Positions 44,259 to 52,581 of a stretch of 64,000 nt of DNA are shown one piece after another. The notes beneath the pieces are model-generated. The model was given only the letters and a program-made list of their open reading frames with translations, was not told the origin of the DNA and searched no databases. The position numbers were made by a program, and so were the translations under genes. How positions within the stretch are numbered: the first letter of the stretch is position 1; the number at the start of each line of letters is the position of its first letter. The stretch comes from CANHVK01 sp044232905 (GTDB lineage Bacteria > Bacteroidota > Bacteroidia > Flavobacteriales_D > Crocinitomicaceae), in NCBI GenBank assembly GCA_044232905.1, contig JBIIKZ010000001.1, positions 216,264 to 280,263 on the forward strand, written 5' to 3'.

Positions 44259-45299
44259 ATGGCAAAAGAAGCAAACAAAGAGGTGAACTTGGAAAAATTG
44301 AAAGCACTTCAACTTACAATGGACAAACTAGACAAAACCTATGGTAAGGGAAGTGTCATGAAATTAGGAGATTCACCGATAGAAGAAGTGGAAGTAATAC
44401 CTTCCGGATCAATTACTCTAGATCTAGCTTTAGGGGTAAATGGTTTTCCAAAAGGTAGAATCGTGGAAATCTACGGACCAGAATCATCTGGTAAAACAAC
44501 ATTAGCAATTCACGCTATTGCGGAATGTCAAAAAAATGGTGGTATCGCTGCATTTATTGATGCTGAACACGCATTCGATCAATTTTACGCGAAAAGATTA
44601 GGAGTAGATATCGATAACTTATTAATCTCTCAGCCGGATAATGGAGAACAAGCTTTAGAAATCGCGGATAACTTGATCCGTTCAGGTGCAATCGATTTGA
44701 TCGTTGTGGATTCTGTAGCAGCATTAACACCAAAAGCAGAAATCGAAGGTGAAATGGGTGATTCACAAATGGGATTGCAAGCACGTTTGATGTCAAAAGC
44801 ATTAAGAAAATTAACTGGTTCTATTTCAAAAGCAAAATGTTCTTGCATCTTTATCAACCAATTACGTGATAAAATCGGTGTAATGTTTGGTAACCCAGAA
44901 ACGACTACTGGTGGTAACGCATTGAAATTCTATGCATCTGTTCGTTTAGACATTCGTCGTGCAGCACAATTAAAAGACGGGGAAGAAGTTATCGGTAACC
45001 GTGTGAAAGTAAAAGTGGTTAAAAACAAAGTTGCTCCACCATTCCGTAAAGCAGAATTCGACATTATGTATGGAGCTGGTATTTCAAAGGTAGGTGAAAT
45101 AATCGACCTTGGAGTAGATTTAAATATCATCAAGAAAAGTGGTTCTTGGTTCTCTTACGGAGAAACGAAATTAGGTCAAGGTAGAGACTCTGTGAAGTCC
45201 ATCTTATCCGATAATCCAGAACTAATGTTAGAATTAGAAGGTTTAATCAAAGATGCACTACGTAAACCTGAGGCACAAGAACTAGTATTAGGAGAGTAA
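44259..45299 (+). CDS. recA: Recombinase RecA
   Basis: RecA forms nucleoprotein filaments for homologous recombination and SOS signalling. The 346-residue protein is intact: MDKLDKTYGKGSVMKLGD, Walker A GPESSGKTTLAIHAI, Walker B LIVVDSVAAL, loop L1 EGEMGDSQMGLQARLMSKALRK region, and loop L2 NQLRDKIGVMFGNPETTTGGNALKF. The C-terminal domain ends EAQELVLGE and is shorter and less acidic than in E. coli. It is monocistronic, bracketed by a promoter box and a strong terminator. radA and ruvA are elsewhere in the window. Confidence 0.98.
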   Translation: MAKEANKEVNLEKLKALQLTMDKLDKTYGKGSVMKLGDSPIEEVEVIPSGSITLDLALGVNGFPKGRIVEIYGPESSGKTTLAIHAIAECQKNGGIAAFIDAEHAFDQFYAKRLGVDIDNLLISQPDNGEQALEIADNLIRSGAIDLIVVDSVAALTPKAEIEGEMGDSQMGLQARLMSKALRKLTGSISKAKCSCIFINQLRDKIGVMFGNPETTTGGNALKFYASVRLDIRRAAQLKDGEEVIGNRVKVKVVKNKVAPPFRKAEFDIMYGAGISKVGEIIDLGVDLNIIKKSGSWFSYGETKLGQGRDSVKSILSDNPELMLELEGLIKDALRKPEAQELVLGE

Positions 45300-45304
45300 G
45301 TTTC

Positions 45305-45346
45305 AAAACCAGTAGCGAAAAATGCATTGTTTCACTACTGGTTTTT
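45305..45346. terminator. Terminator between convergent recA and aspartate kinase
   Basis: AAAACCAGTAG (45305-45315) pairs with CTACTGGTTTT (45335-45345), extended by GAAA/TTTC inside, with T on the plus side and four T on the minus side. It touches the last codon of the convergent kinase gene. Confidence 0.85.
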
Positions 45347-46610
45347 AACGCATCAAAATCCGAGCTGTTTGTTCGGATTTTTGCGTTAATACAATCTGTT
45401 TGTCTATAGTTACACGATCTATTGTTTGTTGATCATAATGACGAATAGTCACCAATTCAAACCCTTCTTCAACCGAAATAACGAAATCTTTTTCTAAAAT
45501 TTGAAATAAATTTTTGATCACATTTTGTTTATTGTCAATTACAAAATCAAAACTAATAGCAGAGTTCTGCATTAAATTAATTTGCACACCGGCTTGTGAT
45601 AAAACTTCAAATAGATGACTTAAATTTTCTTCTGCGATAAACGAAAAATCTTTTGGAATAATACTCACTTTTATTTGATCCATTTTAAATATAAAAGAGG
45701 GTACTAAATGATCAAATTCAGTCGAAGCAGAAATTTGAGTGCCATCCGCATATGGATCTATAAAAGATTTCACATACAAAGGAATATTTTTATTCTGTAA
45801 AGGTTTTATTGTTTTTGGGTGAATTACTGTAGCCCCATAATACGCCAACTCAATCGCTTCTTGGAAAGAAATTTGATTCAATTTAATTGTTTCATCAAAC
45901 CACTTTGGATCAGCATTCAACATCCCTGGAACATCTTTCCAAATCGTAACGCTTTTTGCCTCTAAACAATATGCGAAAATTCCAGCAGAATAATCAGAGC
46001 CTTCTCGACCAAGGGTGGTAGTTAAACCTTCGGTCGTAGAGCCTATAAAACCTTGGGTAATTATAGTGTCGGATGATTTTAATAAAGGTTTAACAGCTGT
46101 TGAAATTAGTTCTTGTGTCTTAACCCAATCTACAGTAGCATTACGGTATGTATTATCGGTACGAATACACAAACGAGCATCGAGCCAAATAGCTTTTTCT
46201 GTTTGTTCTAATAAATAACTCTCCACAATTTTAGTAGAAAGAATTTCTCCCAAAGAAACAACTTGATCGTATACAAAATCATAGTTTTCAGAAATAGGTT
46301 GTTTCAATTTAGCTAATAAATTTTCAAATAATCCATCGATAAAAGTATTTAAACGTTCATGTTGACCCGGAAATAATTTTAAACAAATATCAACATGAAA
46401 TTGGTACACCTGATCCACTAGATAACGGAACGATTCATTGTTTTTTGTCCACAAGGCATCAACAATTTCTTCCATTGCATTCGTTGTCTTTCCCATTGCA
46501 GAAACAACAACTAATTTTTTGTCTTTTGGAAATAAGGAAATGATTTTAGCAACATTTTTTACCGCATCCGCATTCTTTACAGACGCTCCACCAAATTTAA
46601 AAACTAACAT
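45345..46610 (-). CDS. lysC: Aspartate kinase (monofunctional)
   Basis: Aspartate kinase phosphorylates aspartate, the first step towards Lys, Met, Thr and Ile. The 421-residue protein has the N-terminal KFGGASVKNADAV motif (KFGG type), the catalytic TLGREGSDYSAGIFA and VTIWKDVPGMLNADPKW. Two ACT-like regulatory parts follow from about residue 300 (KVSIIPKDFSFIAEENLSHLF and following). No homoserine dehydrogenase domain is fused. It ends the cvpA / outer-membrane protein / kinase run. The Thr and Ile branch connects it to the ilv operon 15 kb away. Confidence 0.9.
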   Translation of the reverse strand: MLVFKFGGASVKNADAVKNVAKIISLFPKDKKLVVVSAMGKTTNAMEEIVDALWTKNNESFRYLVDQVYQFHVDICLKLFPGQHERLNTFIDGLFENLLAKLKQPISENYDFVYDQVVSLGEILSTKIVESYLLEQTEKAIWLDARLCIRTDNTYRNATVDWVKTQELISTAVKPLLKSSDTIITQGFIGSTTEGLTTTLGREGSDYSAGIFAYCLEAKSVTIWKDVPGMLNADPKWFDETIKLNQISFQEAIELAYYGATVIHPKTIKPLQNKNIPLYVKSFIDPYADGTQISASTEFDHLVPSFIFKMDQIKVSIIPKDFSFIAEENLSHLFEVLSQAGVQINLMQNSAISFDFVIDNKQNVIKNLFQILEKDFVISVEEGFELVTIRHYDQQTIDRVTIDKQIVLTQKSEQTARILMR

Positions 46611-46663
46611 ATAACAAGAACATTACAAATTAAAATCAGATAAAATAACCAAGTATAAATCAA

Positions 46664-47182
46664 CTACTTCTTCCACTTAAAATTACGATATTGAACAAAA
46701 ACAAAACGTAAAGTCATAAAAAAAGTATTACACGGAAAATTTGTAGTTACTCGACTTAAAAAATTATAGCCTGTTTGCATGTGAAGTTGCCCGATTTTAT
46801 ACCCTACTACCGGTGCAATACCTACTGCGTTGTGGGTGTAATCTGTTCTGAAAATTGCGTTTGCACCATAGGTTAAATTTAATCTTCCAGCTTTGTACCA
46901 ATAACCCAAATCATATCCGAGTAGATTATTGGAAAAATTGTAATTAAATCCCAGATGCACCGAATGTGTCGTTGGACGAATCCATTTAATATTCTTATGT
47001 TGGTACTCTGCTCCAAATTCAATGCTAGAGAATTTTCCTTGTTGTAATCCAAGATAAGGACCAAACTTGTCTACATCCAATTCCAAGTCCGTAATGTCCA
47101 GCTTGTGCATAAATTGAAGTTGCTGGGCGCTTAATGCACACGAAAAAAAGAATAACAAAAAAATAAAAATCTTATTTTTCAT
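46664..47182 (-). CDS. Small outer-membrane beta-barrel-like protein
   Basis: From the ATG ending at 47182 the product is 172 residues, with signal peptide MKNKIFIFLLFFFSCALSAQ. The mature part shows alternating aromatic strands ending in LRFVFVQYRNFKWKK (FSSIEFGAEYQHK, HSVHLGFNYNFSNNLLGYDLGYWYKAGRLNLTYGANAIF), which suggests an eight-strand barrel. The longer frame to 47227 starts with TTG inside cvpA and is rejected. The start overlaps the cvpA stop by 11 bases. I do not recognise a named family. Function unknown. Confidence 0.75.
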   Translation of the reverse strand: MKNKIFIFLLFFFSCALSAQQLQFMHKLDITDLELDVDKFGPYLGLQQGKFSSIEFGAEYQHKNIKWIRPTTHSVHLGFNYNFSNNLLGYDLGYWYKAGRLNLTYGANAIFRTDYTHNAVGIAPVVGYKIGQLHMQTGYNFLSRVTTNFPCNTFFMTLRFVFVQYRNFKWKK

Positions 47183-47801
47183 GCCTAAAATAAAGATTTC
47201 GTAATGCGATAGAATCCGTAGTTTCAATTCCTAAACTATCTGCTAAAAATTTTGCCCGTTGAACGTCATTAACCGTATAACTCGAGGTGTCCGATTGCAT
47301 CGCGTTTTTAAGAAAAATTGCACTTTCCTTTAAGGACGGAATCGTGGTGGTGGAAACCTTTAATATTGGTGTATATAATAGAGACTCTTGTTTCACTTTA
47401 GCTGGGAAAAAAGATAGTTTTTCATCGTAGGACTCTAAAATCACTAATAAAGTACTCAACATGTATACATACTTGAGCAGTGAAAAAAATACACCAGCAA
47501 ATTTATTCAGTGGTGTGAGCGCTGTAATCTTAATTAGTTTTTCAATGGTTTTACCCAAGAAAAACACCATCGCACCAACTGCTAAAAATGTAATAGTAAA
47601 TGCAATAATTGGCAAATATTTTGAGTTCAATCCTAGATACTCACGAAACAAACCAGCCGTAAAATCAGAAAAATGAATCCCAAAATATATTCCAACAAAA
47701 AGTGCTAAAAGGGTAAATACCTCAATGATTAATCCATGCTTAAACCCTTTCCAAGCAGCGTAAACAAGTGGTATAATCAATAAAATATCTATCGAATTCA
47801 T
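47172..47801 (-). CDS. CvpA-family membrane protein
   Basis: The 209-residue protein starts MNSIDILLIIPLVYAAWKGFKHGLIIEVFTLLALFVGIYFG, the CvpA signature (N-terminal span, then the KGFxxGLI turn and a second span), with four spans in the first 130 residues and a polar C-terminal tail. CvpA is required for colicin V production in E. coli, but its general role in the envelope is not settled. First gene of an apparent three-gene operon ending in aspartate kinase. Confidence 0.87.
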   Translation of the reverse strand: MNSIDILLIIPLVYAAWKGFKHGLIIEVFTLLALFVGIYFGIHFSDFTAGLFREYLGLNSKYLPIIAFTITFLAVGAMVFFLGKTIEKLIKITALTPLNKFAGVFFSLLKYVYMLSTLLVILESYDEKLSFFPAKVKQESLLYTPILKVSTTTIPSLKESAIFLKNAMQSDTSSYTVNDVQRAKFLADSLGIETTDSIALRNLYFRHEK

Positions 47802-47815
47802 TCCGAAAATTTAGT

Positions 47816-47823
47816 CAAAATTA
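47816..47823 (-). promoter_or_regulatory. Predicted -7 box for the cvpA operon
   Basis: The minus strand reads TAATTTTG, an exact TAnnTTTG match 14 bases before the cvpA ATG, implying a very short leader. A TTG 16 bases further upstream is close to, but nearer than, the usual -33 spacing. Confidence 0.45.
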
Positions 47824-47883
47824 AACTATTCTAGTAAATCAAGAAGTTGGGAAATAAAAACTTCTACACCAAAATTTGTTAAA

Positions 47884-47917
47884 CAAAAAAAGGTTGTTTC
47901 AAATTGAAACAACCTTT
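47884..47917 (-). terminator. Terminator of the peroxiredoxin gene
   Basis: On the minus strand AAAGGTTGTTTC, a five-base loop and GAAACAACCTTT form a perfect 12-pair stem followed by T residues. It lies 20 bases after the peroxiredoxin stop. Confidence 0.88.
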
Positions 47918-47936
47918 CGTAATAAAAAATCAAGTA

Positions 47937-48569
47937 TTAGTGATTTGCTAAATAATCTGCAACACCATCAAAAGAAGCTTTCATCCCTTCGTCTCCTTTT
48001 GTCCAGTTTGCAGGACAAACCTCTCCATTTTCTTCGAAGAATTGTAAAGCATCTACCATACGAAGTGCTTCATCCACATTTCTTCCTAAAGGGAAGTTAT
48101 TAACCAATTGGTGCATTACAACACCGTTTTTGTCGATCAAAAACAATCCACGGTAAGCGATCATTGGTCCAGTAGCATATAAATTACCATCTACATCGTA
48201 ATCATATTCACCAGCTAAAACGCCATACGATTCAGAAATAGTTTTGGAAGTATCTGCAATAATTGGGTAAGTTACACCTTCAATTCCACCTTTGTTTTTT
48301 GGTACTTGTAACCATCCCCAGTGAGATTCTTCTGTGTCTGTAGAACAAGCAACAACTTTTGCTCCTCTTGCTTCGAACTCTCCTAATTTCGCTTGGAAAG
48401 CATGTAATTCAGAAGGACAAACAAATGTAAAATCTTTCGGATAGAAAAATAAAACAACTGGGTTTTTTCCTACGTATTGGTCTAATGAAAAACCAGAAAC
48501 AACTTCACCACCATTAATAACTGCTCCAGCAGAAAAATGAGGTGCTTTTTTACCTACTAATACACTCAT
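47937..48569 (-). CDS. Typical 2-Cys peroxiredoxin (AhpC/Prx1 type)
   Basis: This enzyme reduces hydrogen peroxide and organic peroxides. The 210-residue protein has the peroxidatic Cys51 in FYPKDFTFVCPSELHAF and a resolving cysteine near residue 185 in GEVCPANW, the two-cysteine dimer arrangement. GGIEGVTYPIIADTSKTISESYGVL is typical of the Prx1 branch. No ahpF neighbours it, so the reductant is probably a thioredoxin or an unlinked AhpF. It is monocistronic with its own box and terminator. Confidence 0.92.
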   Translation of the reverse strand: MSVLVGKKAPHFSAGAVINGGEVVSGFSLDQYVGKNPVVLFFYPKDFTFVCPSELHAFQAKLGEFEARGAKVVACSTDTEESHWGWLQVPKNKGGIEGVTYPIIADTSKTISESYGVLAGEYDYDVDGNLYATGPMIAYRGLFLIDKNGVVMHQLVNNFPLGRNVDEALRMVDALQFFEENGEVCPANWTKGDEGMKASFDGVADYLANH

Positions 48570-48609
48570 GTTAATTTATTTTTAGATTTAATTTAGCGTG
48601 TTATGCATA

Positions 48610-48617
48610 CAAATTTA
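48610..48617 (-). promoter_or_regulatory. Predicted -7 box for the peroxiredoxin gene
   Basis: The minus strand reads TAAATTTG, an exact TAnnTTTG match 41 bases upstream of the ATG, in the divergent spacer with the threonine dehydrogenase gene. Confidence 0.45.
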
Positions 48618-48709
48618 CAAATTGATTTGTGGATAGACTAAAAATAAATAGGAAAACCTTCGAATAAATTTTAACCCTAACGTTACCAAATAATTCGCGC
48701 TGTTTTTTA

Positions 48710-48739
48710 TTGTTTTAAGAACATTTTCCTTTATTTTTG
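48710..48739 (+). promoter_or_regulatory. Predicted -33/-7 promoter for threonine dehydrogenase
   Basis: TTG at 48710-48712, a 19-base spacer and TATTTTTG at 48732-48739 match both elements of the Bacteroidota housekeeping promoter at normal spacing, 23 bases before the ATG. Confidence 0.6.
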
Positions 48740-48761
48740 CGACTTACATTAGTTAAAAAAC

Positions 48762-49712
48762 ATGAAGAAAATTTTAGTTATCGGTGCAGGAGGACAAATT
48801 GGTACAGAATTAGTACTAGAACTTCGCAAAAGGCATGGTGTAAATCATGTGATTGCTGCGGATGTAAAGGAAGAATGCACAGATGCACTAAAAGATGGTC
48901 CATATGTAAAAATGGATGTGTTAGATAAAGAAATGGTGCAATCTTACATCCGTAAAGAAAGACCAGATGACGTATATTTATTAGCAGCTTTACTTTCTGC
49001 AACTGCGGAAAAACATCCTGAATTTGCTTGGAAACTAAACATGGAAGGCTTATTTACAATTTTAGATTTAGCAAAAGAAGGAGCAATCCAAAAAATATTT
49101 TGGCCAAGTTCAATCGCGGTATTTGGACCTACTACGCCTCGTGTTGAAACCCCACAATATACTATCATGGAACCTACAACGGTTTATGGCATCTCTAAAT
49201 TAGCAGGAGAACGTTGGTGTGAATATTATTACAGTAAATTTGGTGTGGATGTTCGCTCCATTCGTTACCCAGGTTTAATTTCGTATACAAGTCTACCAGG
49301 TGGCGGAACAACCGATTATGCAGTAGATATTTTCTATCACGCAAAAAAATCAGGGGAATATACTTCCTTTTTAAATGAAGACAGCGCACTTCCAATGATG
49401 TATATGGAAGATGCAATTCGTGCAACAATTGAGTTAATGGATGCACCGAAAGAAAACGTAAAAATCCGTTCTAGCTATAATTTAGCAGGGATTTCTTTCA
49501 CTCCGGAACAATTAGCGCTTGCTATTCAAGAAAATTTGCCTACATTTAAAATGAAGTACAATCCAGATTTTCGTCAAGCTATCGCGGATAGTTGGCCAGA
49601 TTCGATTGACGACGCTGCTGCTAAACACGATTGGGGGTGGAAAGAGAAGTACGATTTGAAGGCAATGGTTGAAACGATGCTCAAAAATGTTGACCCTTCA
49701 AAGTTAAATTAA
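48762..49712 (+). CDS. L-threonine 3-dehydrogenase, SDR (UDP-galactose-epimerase-like) type
   Basis: The 316-residue extended-SDR protein has an N-terminal Rossmann motif (VIGAGGQIGTELVLELRKRHG), the Ser of the active site in WPSSIAVFGP, and the catalytic pair in TTVYGISKLAGERW (YxxxK). PRVETPQYTIMEPTTVYG and RYPGLISYTSLPGGGTTDYAVDIFYHA are characteristic of the epimerase-like threonine dehydrogenases known from Flavobacterium frigidimaris. It would convert threonine to 2-amino-3-ketobutyrate with NAD. A kbl ligase gene is not adjacent. It is followed by a MORN-type gene that has its own promoter. Confidence 0.85.
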   Translation: MKKILVIGAGGQIGTELVLELRKRHGVNHVIAADVKEECTDALKDGPYVKMDVLDKEMVQSYIRKERPDDVYLLAALLSATAEKHPEFAWKLNMEGLFTILDLAKEGAIQKIFWPSSIAVFGPTTPRVETPQYTIMEPTTVYGISKLAGERWCEYYYSKFGVDVRSIRYPGLISYTSLPGGGTTDYAVDIFYHAKKSGEYTSFLNEDSALPMMYMEDAIRATIELMDAPKENVKIRSSYNLAGISFTPEQLALAIQENLPTFKMKYNPDFRQAIADSWPDSIDDAAAKHDWGWKEKYDLKAMVETMLKNVDPSKLN

Positions 49713-49720
49713 TATATTTG
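49690..49720 (+). promoter_or_regulatory. Predicted -33/-7 promoter for the MORN-repeat gene
   Basis: TTG at 49690-49692, a 20-base spacer and TATATTTG at 49713-49720 (exact TAnnTTTG). The -33 part lies inside the end of the threonine dehydrogenase gene. Confidence 0.5.
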
Positions 49721-49750
49721 CTAATTAAACTTTTGAGATTTTAGCGTTAC

Positions 49751-50638
49751 ATGATTCATTTTAAAGTAACAAATTCCTTTTTCTTAAAACTATGCATGCT
49801 ATGTATGGTGTTTTTTAGTGGAGTAACATTTGCTCAAAAAATCAATAAAAAAGACGACCAAGGAAAAAAACAAGGGCATTGGATTTATTTAGGTAAGGAT
49901 AGACCTGGTACTGGTTTTCCAGAGGATGGAAAGGTAGAAGAAGGAGATTATAAAGATGATCGTAAGGAAGGTATTTGGATTAAATACCACACCGATGGAA
50001 AAACTCCAAAATTAAAAGGGGATTACGAAAACAACCGACCAAAAGGTAATTATACCAAGTACTATGAAAATGGGAAAGTCAAAGAAGATGGTAGGTTTGA
50101 ACGTGATTTATATTTAGATACCTTAAAACGCTTTCACGAAAATGGGCAGTTGGAATACATTGCTAAATATAATCCATCCGGAAAAGAAGAAGGGAAGGTA
50201 GCCTATTACTATGCAAATGGACAAGAAGAATTTGTGTACATTTCTGACAACGGAAAACCAACTGGTAAAGCAACACGCTATTATCCGAATGGGGATATAA
50301 AAGAAATTATCACATTTAATGTAGACGGTGGTGTGGATGAAGGTGGTATCGTGAAAAAGGAACCTGTTCGACCAATGGTAAATGTGGAAGATCCTGGCGC
50401 ATCTAAGGTAACTTCTAAACCTGTAGTTTCTCCAATTGTACAAGATAATGGTGGTAAATTTAATCCTAACGGATATAATAAAGTATACAATAAAAATAGG
50501 GACATCTACCAAGATGGTATCTTCAAAGATGGTCGATTATTTGACGGAAAACTTTACGTATATGATTCCGATGGAATTTTGTTAAAAGTGCAAATCTACA
50601 AAGAAGGTAGATACCACTCGGATGGGGTATTAAACTAA
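49751..50638 (+). CDS. Secreted MORN-repeat (YwqK-like) protein
   Basis: The 295-residue protein has a signal peptide (FFLKLCMLCMVFFSGVTFAQ). At least five MORN-like units follow between residues 30 and 190 (GKKQGHWIYLGKD, DRKEGIWIKYHTDGKTPKLKGDYEN, GNYTKYYENGKVKEDGRF, KRFHENGQLEYIAKY, KATRYYPNGDIKEI). A Pro/Val/Ser-rich linker leads to one more such unit at the C-terminus (DGRLFDGKLYVYDSDGILLKVQIY). Such proteins are often labelled YwqK antitoxins; no toxin gene is present, so I take it as an envelope protein of unknown role. Confidence 0.82.
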   Translation: MIHFKVTNSFFLKLCMLCMVFFSGVTFAQKINKKDDQGKKQGHWIYLGKDRPGTGFPEDGKVEEGDYKDDRKEGIWIKYHTDGKTPKLKGDYENNRPKGNYTKYYENGKVKEDGRFERDLYLDTLKRFHENGQLEYIAKYNPSGKEEGKVAYYYANGQEEFVYISDNGKPTGKATRYYPNGDIKEIITFNVDGGVDEGGIVKKEPVRPMVNVEDPGASKVTSKPVVSPIVQDNGGKFNPNGYNKVYNKNRDIYQDGIFKDGRLFDGKLYVYDSDGILLKVQIYKEGRYHSDGVLN

Positions 50639-50640
50639 CA

Positions 50641-50674
50641 AAAAAGCCAACATTATTCATGTTGGCTTTTTTGT
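50641..50674. terminator. Bidirectional terminator between MORN gene and Cys/Met lyase gene
   Basis: AAAAAGCCAACAT, a five-base loop and ATGTTGGCTTTTT form a 13-pair stem with T tracts usable in both directions between convergent genes. Confidence 0.9.
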
Positions 50675-50689
50675 TAGAATGACTTTCAA

Positions 50690-51940
50690 TTAGTCAACAC
50701 ACGCTAATGCTTGAGTAATATCCGTAATCAAATCGTTATAATTCTCTACACCTACCGATAAACGAATTAACTTTTCTGTAATGTGCATGATACGTTTATC
50801 TTCCATAGGAACATCTGCATGTGTCATCGTTTGCGGATGCTCTGCAAGACTTTCTGTTCCTCCTAAACTTACTGCTAATTTGATTAGTTTTAATGAATCC
50901 AAAAACTGGAATGCTTCTTTTTCTCCACCAACAATGTCAAAGGAAATCATTGCTCCATTAGACGTAAATTGTCTTGCTAAAAGTTCTTTGTCTTTCTGAC
51001 TTTCCAAAAACCCTAAATAATACACCTTTTCTACTTTTGGATGCGCCAACAAAAAGTCAGCAACTTCTTTTGCATTTCTTGCTTGTTCATCCATACGTAC
51101 TTTCAATGTTTCTAAACTACGCATGAGTAACCAGCCTGTCCATGGACCAGCCATATTTCCTAAAAAAGTACGTAAGCCTTTTACTCTTCCCATCAATTCT
51201 TTCGAACCCAAACAAGCACCAGCAATAACATCGGAATGTCCTCCAATATATTTCGTTGCAGAATACAATACCAAATCCGCACCATGTTTTAACGGATGTT
51301 GCCAAATTGGACCCATGTACGTATTATCCACCGATAAAACAATCGGTTTTTCTGGTGTAGTAAAATAGTTCTTTACTTCAGCACATAATTCGATATCAAT
51401 CAATGCATTTGTTGGGTTTGCAGGAGTCTCAATATGAATCATAGTCAATCTATCTGCTCTTCCTGATTTTTTAACTCGCTCTATGATTTCTTCTTTCGTA
51501 TCCGTAGCGTAAAATCCAATGGATTGAATGTTTAACTTTTTCAAAAAATGATTGATAAAATGGTCTGTTCCACCATAAACTGGTCGTGAATACAACAATA
51601 AATCGCCTGGCGCCATGAACTCCATCAATGCAGTAGAAATAGCCGACATACCGCTTTCAAAAACTGCACAATCTTCAGCACCATCCCATAAACACAAACG
51701 GTTTTCCAGAATTTCCAAGTCTGGGTTGTTTAATCGACTATAAATCAATCCTAACTCTTCCCCTTTATCTTTTTCACGTAAACCATACGCTAATTCAAAA
51801 AAGCGTTTTCCTTCCATGGCGGAATTGAAAACAAAGGTAGATGTTTGAAATATTGGGCATTTTATTGCTCCCTCTGATAAGGAAGGTTTATAGCCGTAGC
51901 TCATCATTAAACTTTCAGGCTGCATTGATTTATAATCCAT
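50690..51940 (-). CDS. Cys/Met metabolism PLP-dependent enzyme (methionine gamma-lyase or cystathionine gamma-synthase family)
   Basis: The 416-residue protein belongs to the Cys/Met gamma-family of fold type I PLP enzymes. The PLP lysine is in LVLYSATKYIGGHSDVIAG, and SVDNTYMGPIWQHPLKHGADL, VFESGMSAIST and the substrate-binding SLGGTESLAEHPQTMTHADV are in place. Sequence alone does not decide between methionine gamma-lyase (Met to 2-oxobutyrate, ammonia and methanethiol) and a synthase. A divergent Lrp/AsnC regulator, an arrangement seen with methionine gamma-lyase genes, favours a lyase. A lyase would feed 2-oxobutyrate, the same intermediate made by ilvA nearby. Confidence 0.85.
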   Translation of the reverse strand: MDYKSMQPESLMMSYGYKPSLSEGAIKCPIFQTSTFVFNSAMEGKRFFELAYGLREKDKGEELGLIYSRLNNPDLEILENRLCLWDGAEDCAVFESGMSAISTALMEFMAPGDLLLYSRPVYGGTDHFINHFLKKLNIQSIGFYATDTKEEIIERVKKSGRADRLTMIHIETPANPTNALIDIELCAEVKNYFTTPEKPIVLSVDNTYMGPIWQHPLKHGADLVLYSATKYIGGHSDVIAGACLGSKELMGRVKGLRTFLGNMAGPWTGWLLMRSLETLKVRMDEQARNAKEVADFLLAHPKVEKVYYLGFLESQKDKELLARQFTSNGAMISFDIVGGEKEAFQFLDSLKLIKLAVSLGGTESLAEHPQTMTHADVPMEDKRIMHITEKLIRLSVGVENYNDLITDITQALACVD

Positions 51941-52086
51941 AATTTTTCTTTATTTTTAATTAAAAGTATTTGAATTGACTAATATGTATATAATCAAAAG
52001 AAAAATATTCTTTAATAATGAAAAATTTGTCTTTTTTATACTTTTAAGATCTATAATACAATGAGAAAATAGTAAACTATACTACC

Positions 52087-52530
52087 ATGTTACAACTAGA
52101 TAAGATCGATTTAAAAATTGTTGCTGTTTTGAAAGAGAATTCAAAATTGAGTTACAAAGAAATTGCGGATAAGATTGGTTTAAGTACTACTCCAACCTAC
52201 GAACGGATAAAGCGCTTGGAAAAAAATAAAATAATACTCCAATATACCATCCTGGAAAATAAAACCTTATTACATAAAGGAATGAAAGTTTATTGTCATG
52301 TTTCTTTGAAATCCCACCATTTAGAATCAATAGAACTTTTTGAAAATCAAATTATTAAATTAGAAGAAGTAGTGCAGTGTCAACATATTGCTGGAGATAT
52401 GGACTACCTACTATTTGTAGAAGTGAAAGACATGGATGCATATCAAGTGTTTTTAAGAACTAAACTGGCATCTATCCCTAATATCGCAAATGTACAATCG
52501 TCCTTTGTGATGAAAAGTTTGAAAAATTGA
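52087..52530 (+). CDS. Lrp/AsnC-family transcriptional regulator
   Basis: The 147-residue protein has an N-terminal winged helix-turn-helix (KIDLKIVAVLKENSKLSYKEIADKIGLSTTPTYERIKRLEKNKII) and a C-terminal RAM/ACT-like effector domain (VVQCQHIAGDMDYLLFVEVKDMDAYQVFL), the standard Lrp layout. It is divergent from the Cys/Met lyase gene with a 146-base AT-rich spacer (51941-52086), so I infer it controls that gene in response to an amino acid. The ilv operon lies 10 kb away and could be a second target, but nothing in the sequence shows it. Confidence 0.92.
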   Translation: MLQLDKIDLKIVAVLKENSKLSYKEIADKIGLSTTPTYERIKRLEKNKIILQYTILENKTLLHKGMKVYCHVSLKSHHLESIELFENQIIKLEEVVQCQHIAGDMDYLLFVEVKDMDAYQVFLRTKLASIPNIANVQSSFVMKSLKN

Positions 52531-52581
52531 TACTGTATATTTTACCATAAACTTTAATACTTTTATTGAAAGAAAATTTCT

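Noticed and set aside
49751..50638. Toxin-antitoxin system based on the YwqK-like annotation
   Set aside because: The protein is exported and made of MORN repeats, and no toxin-like gene is adjacent.
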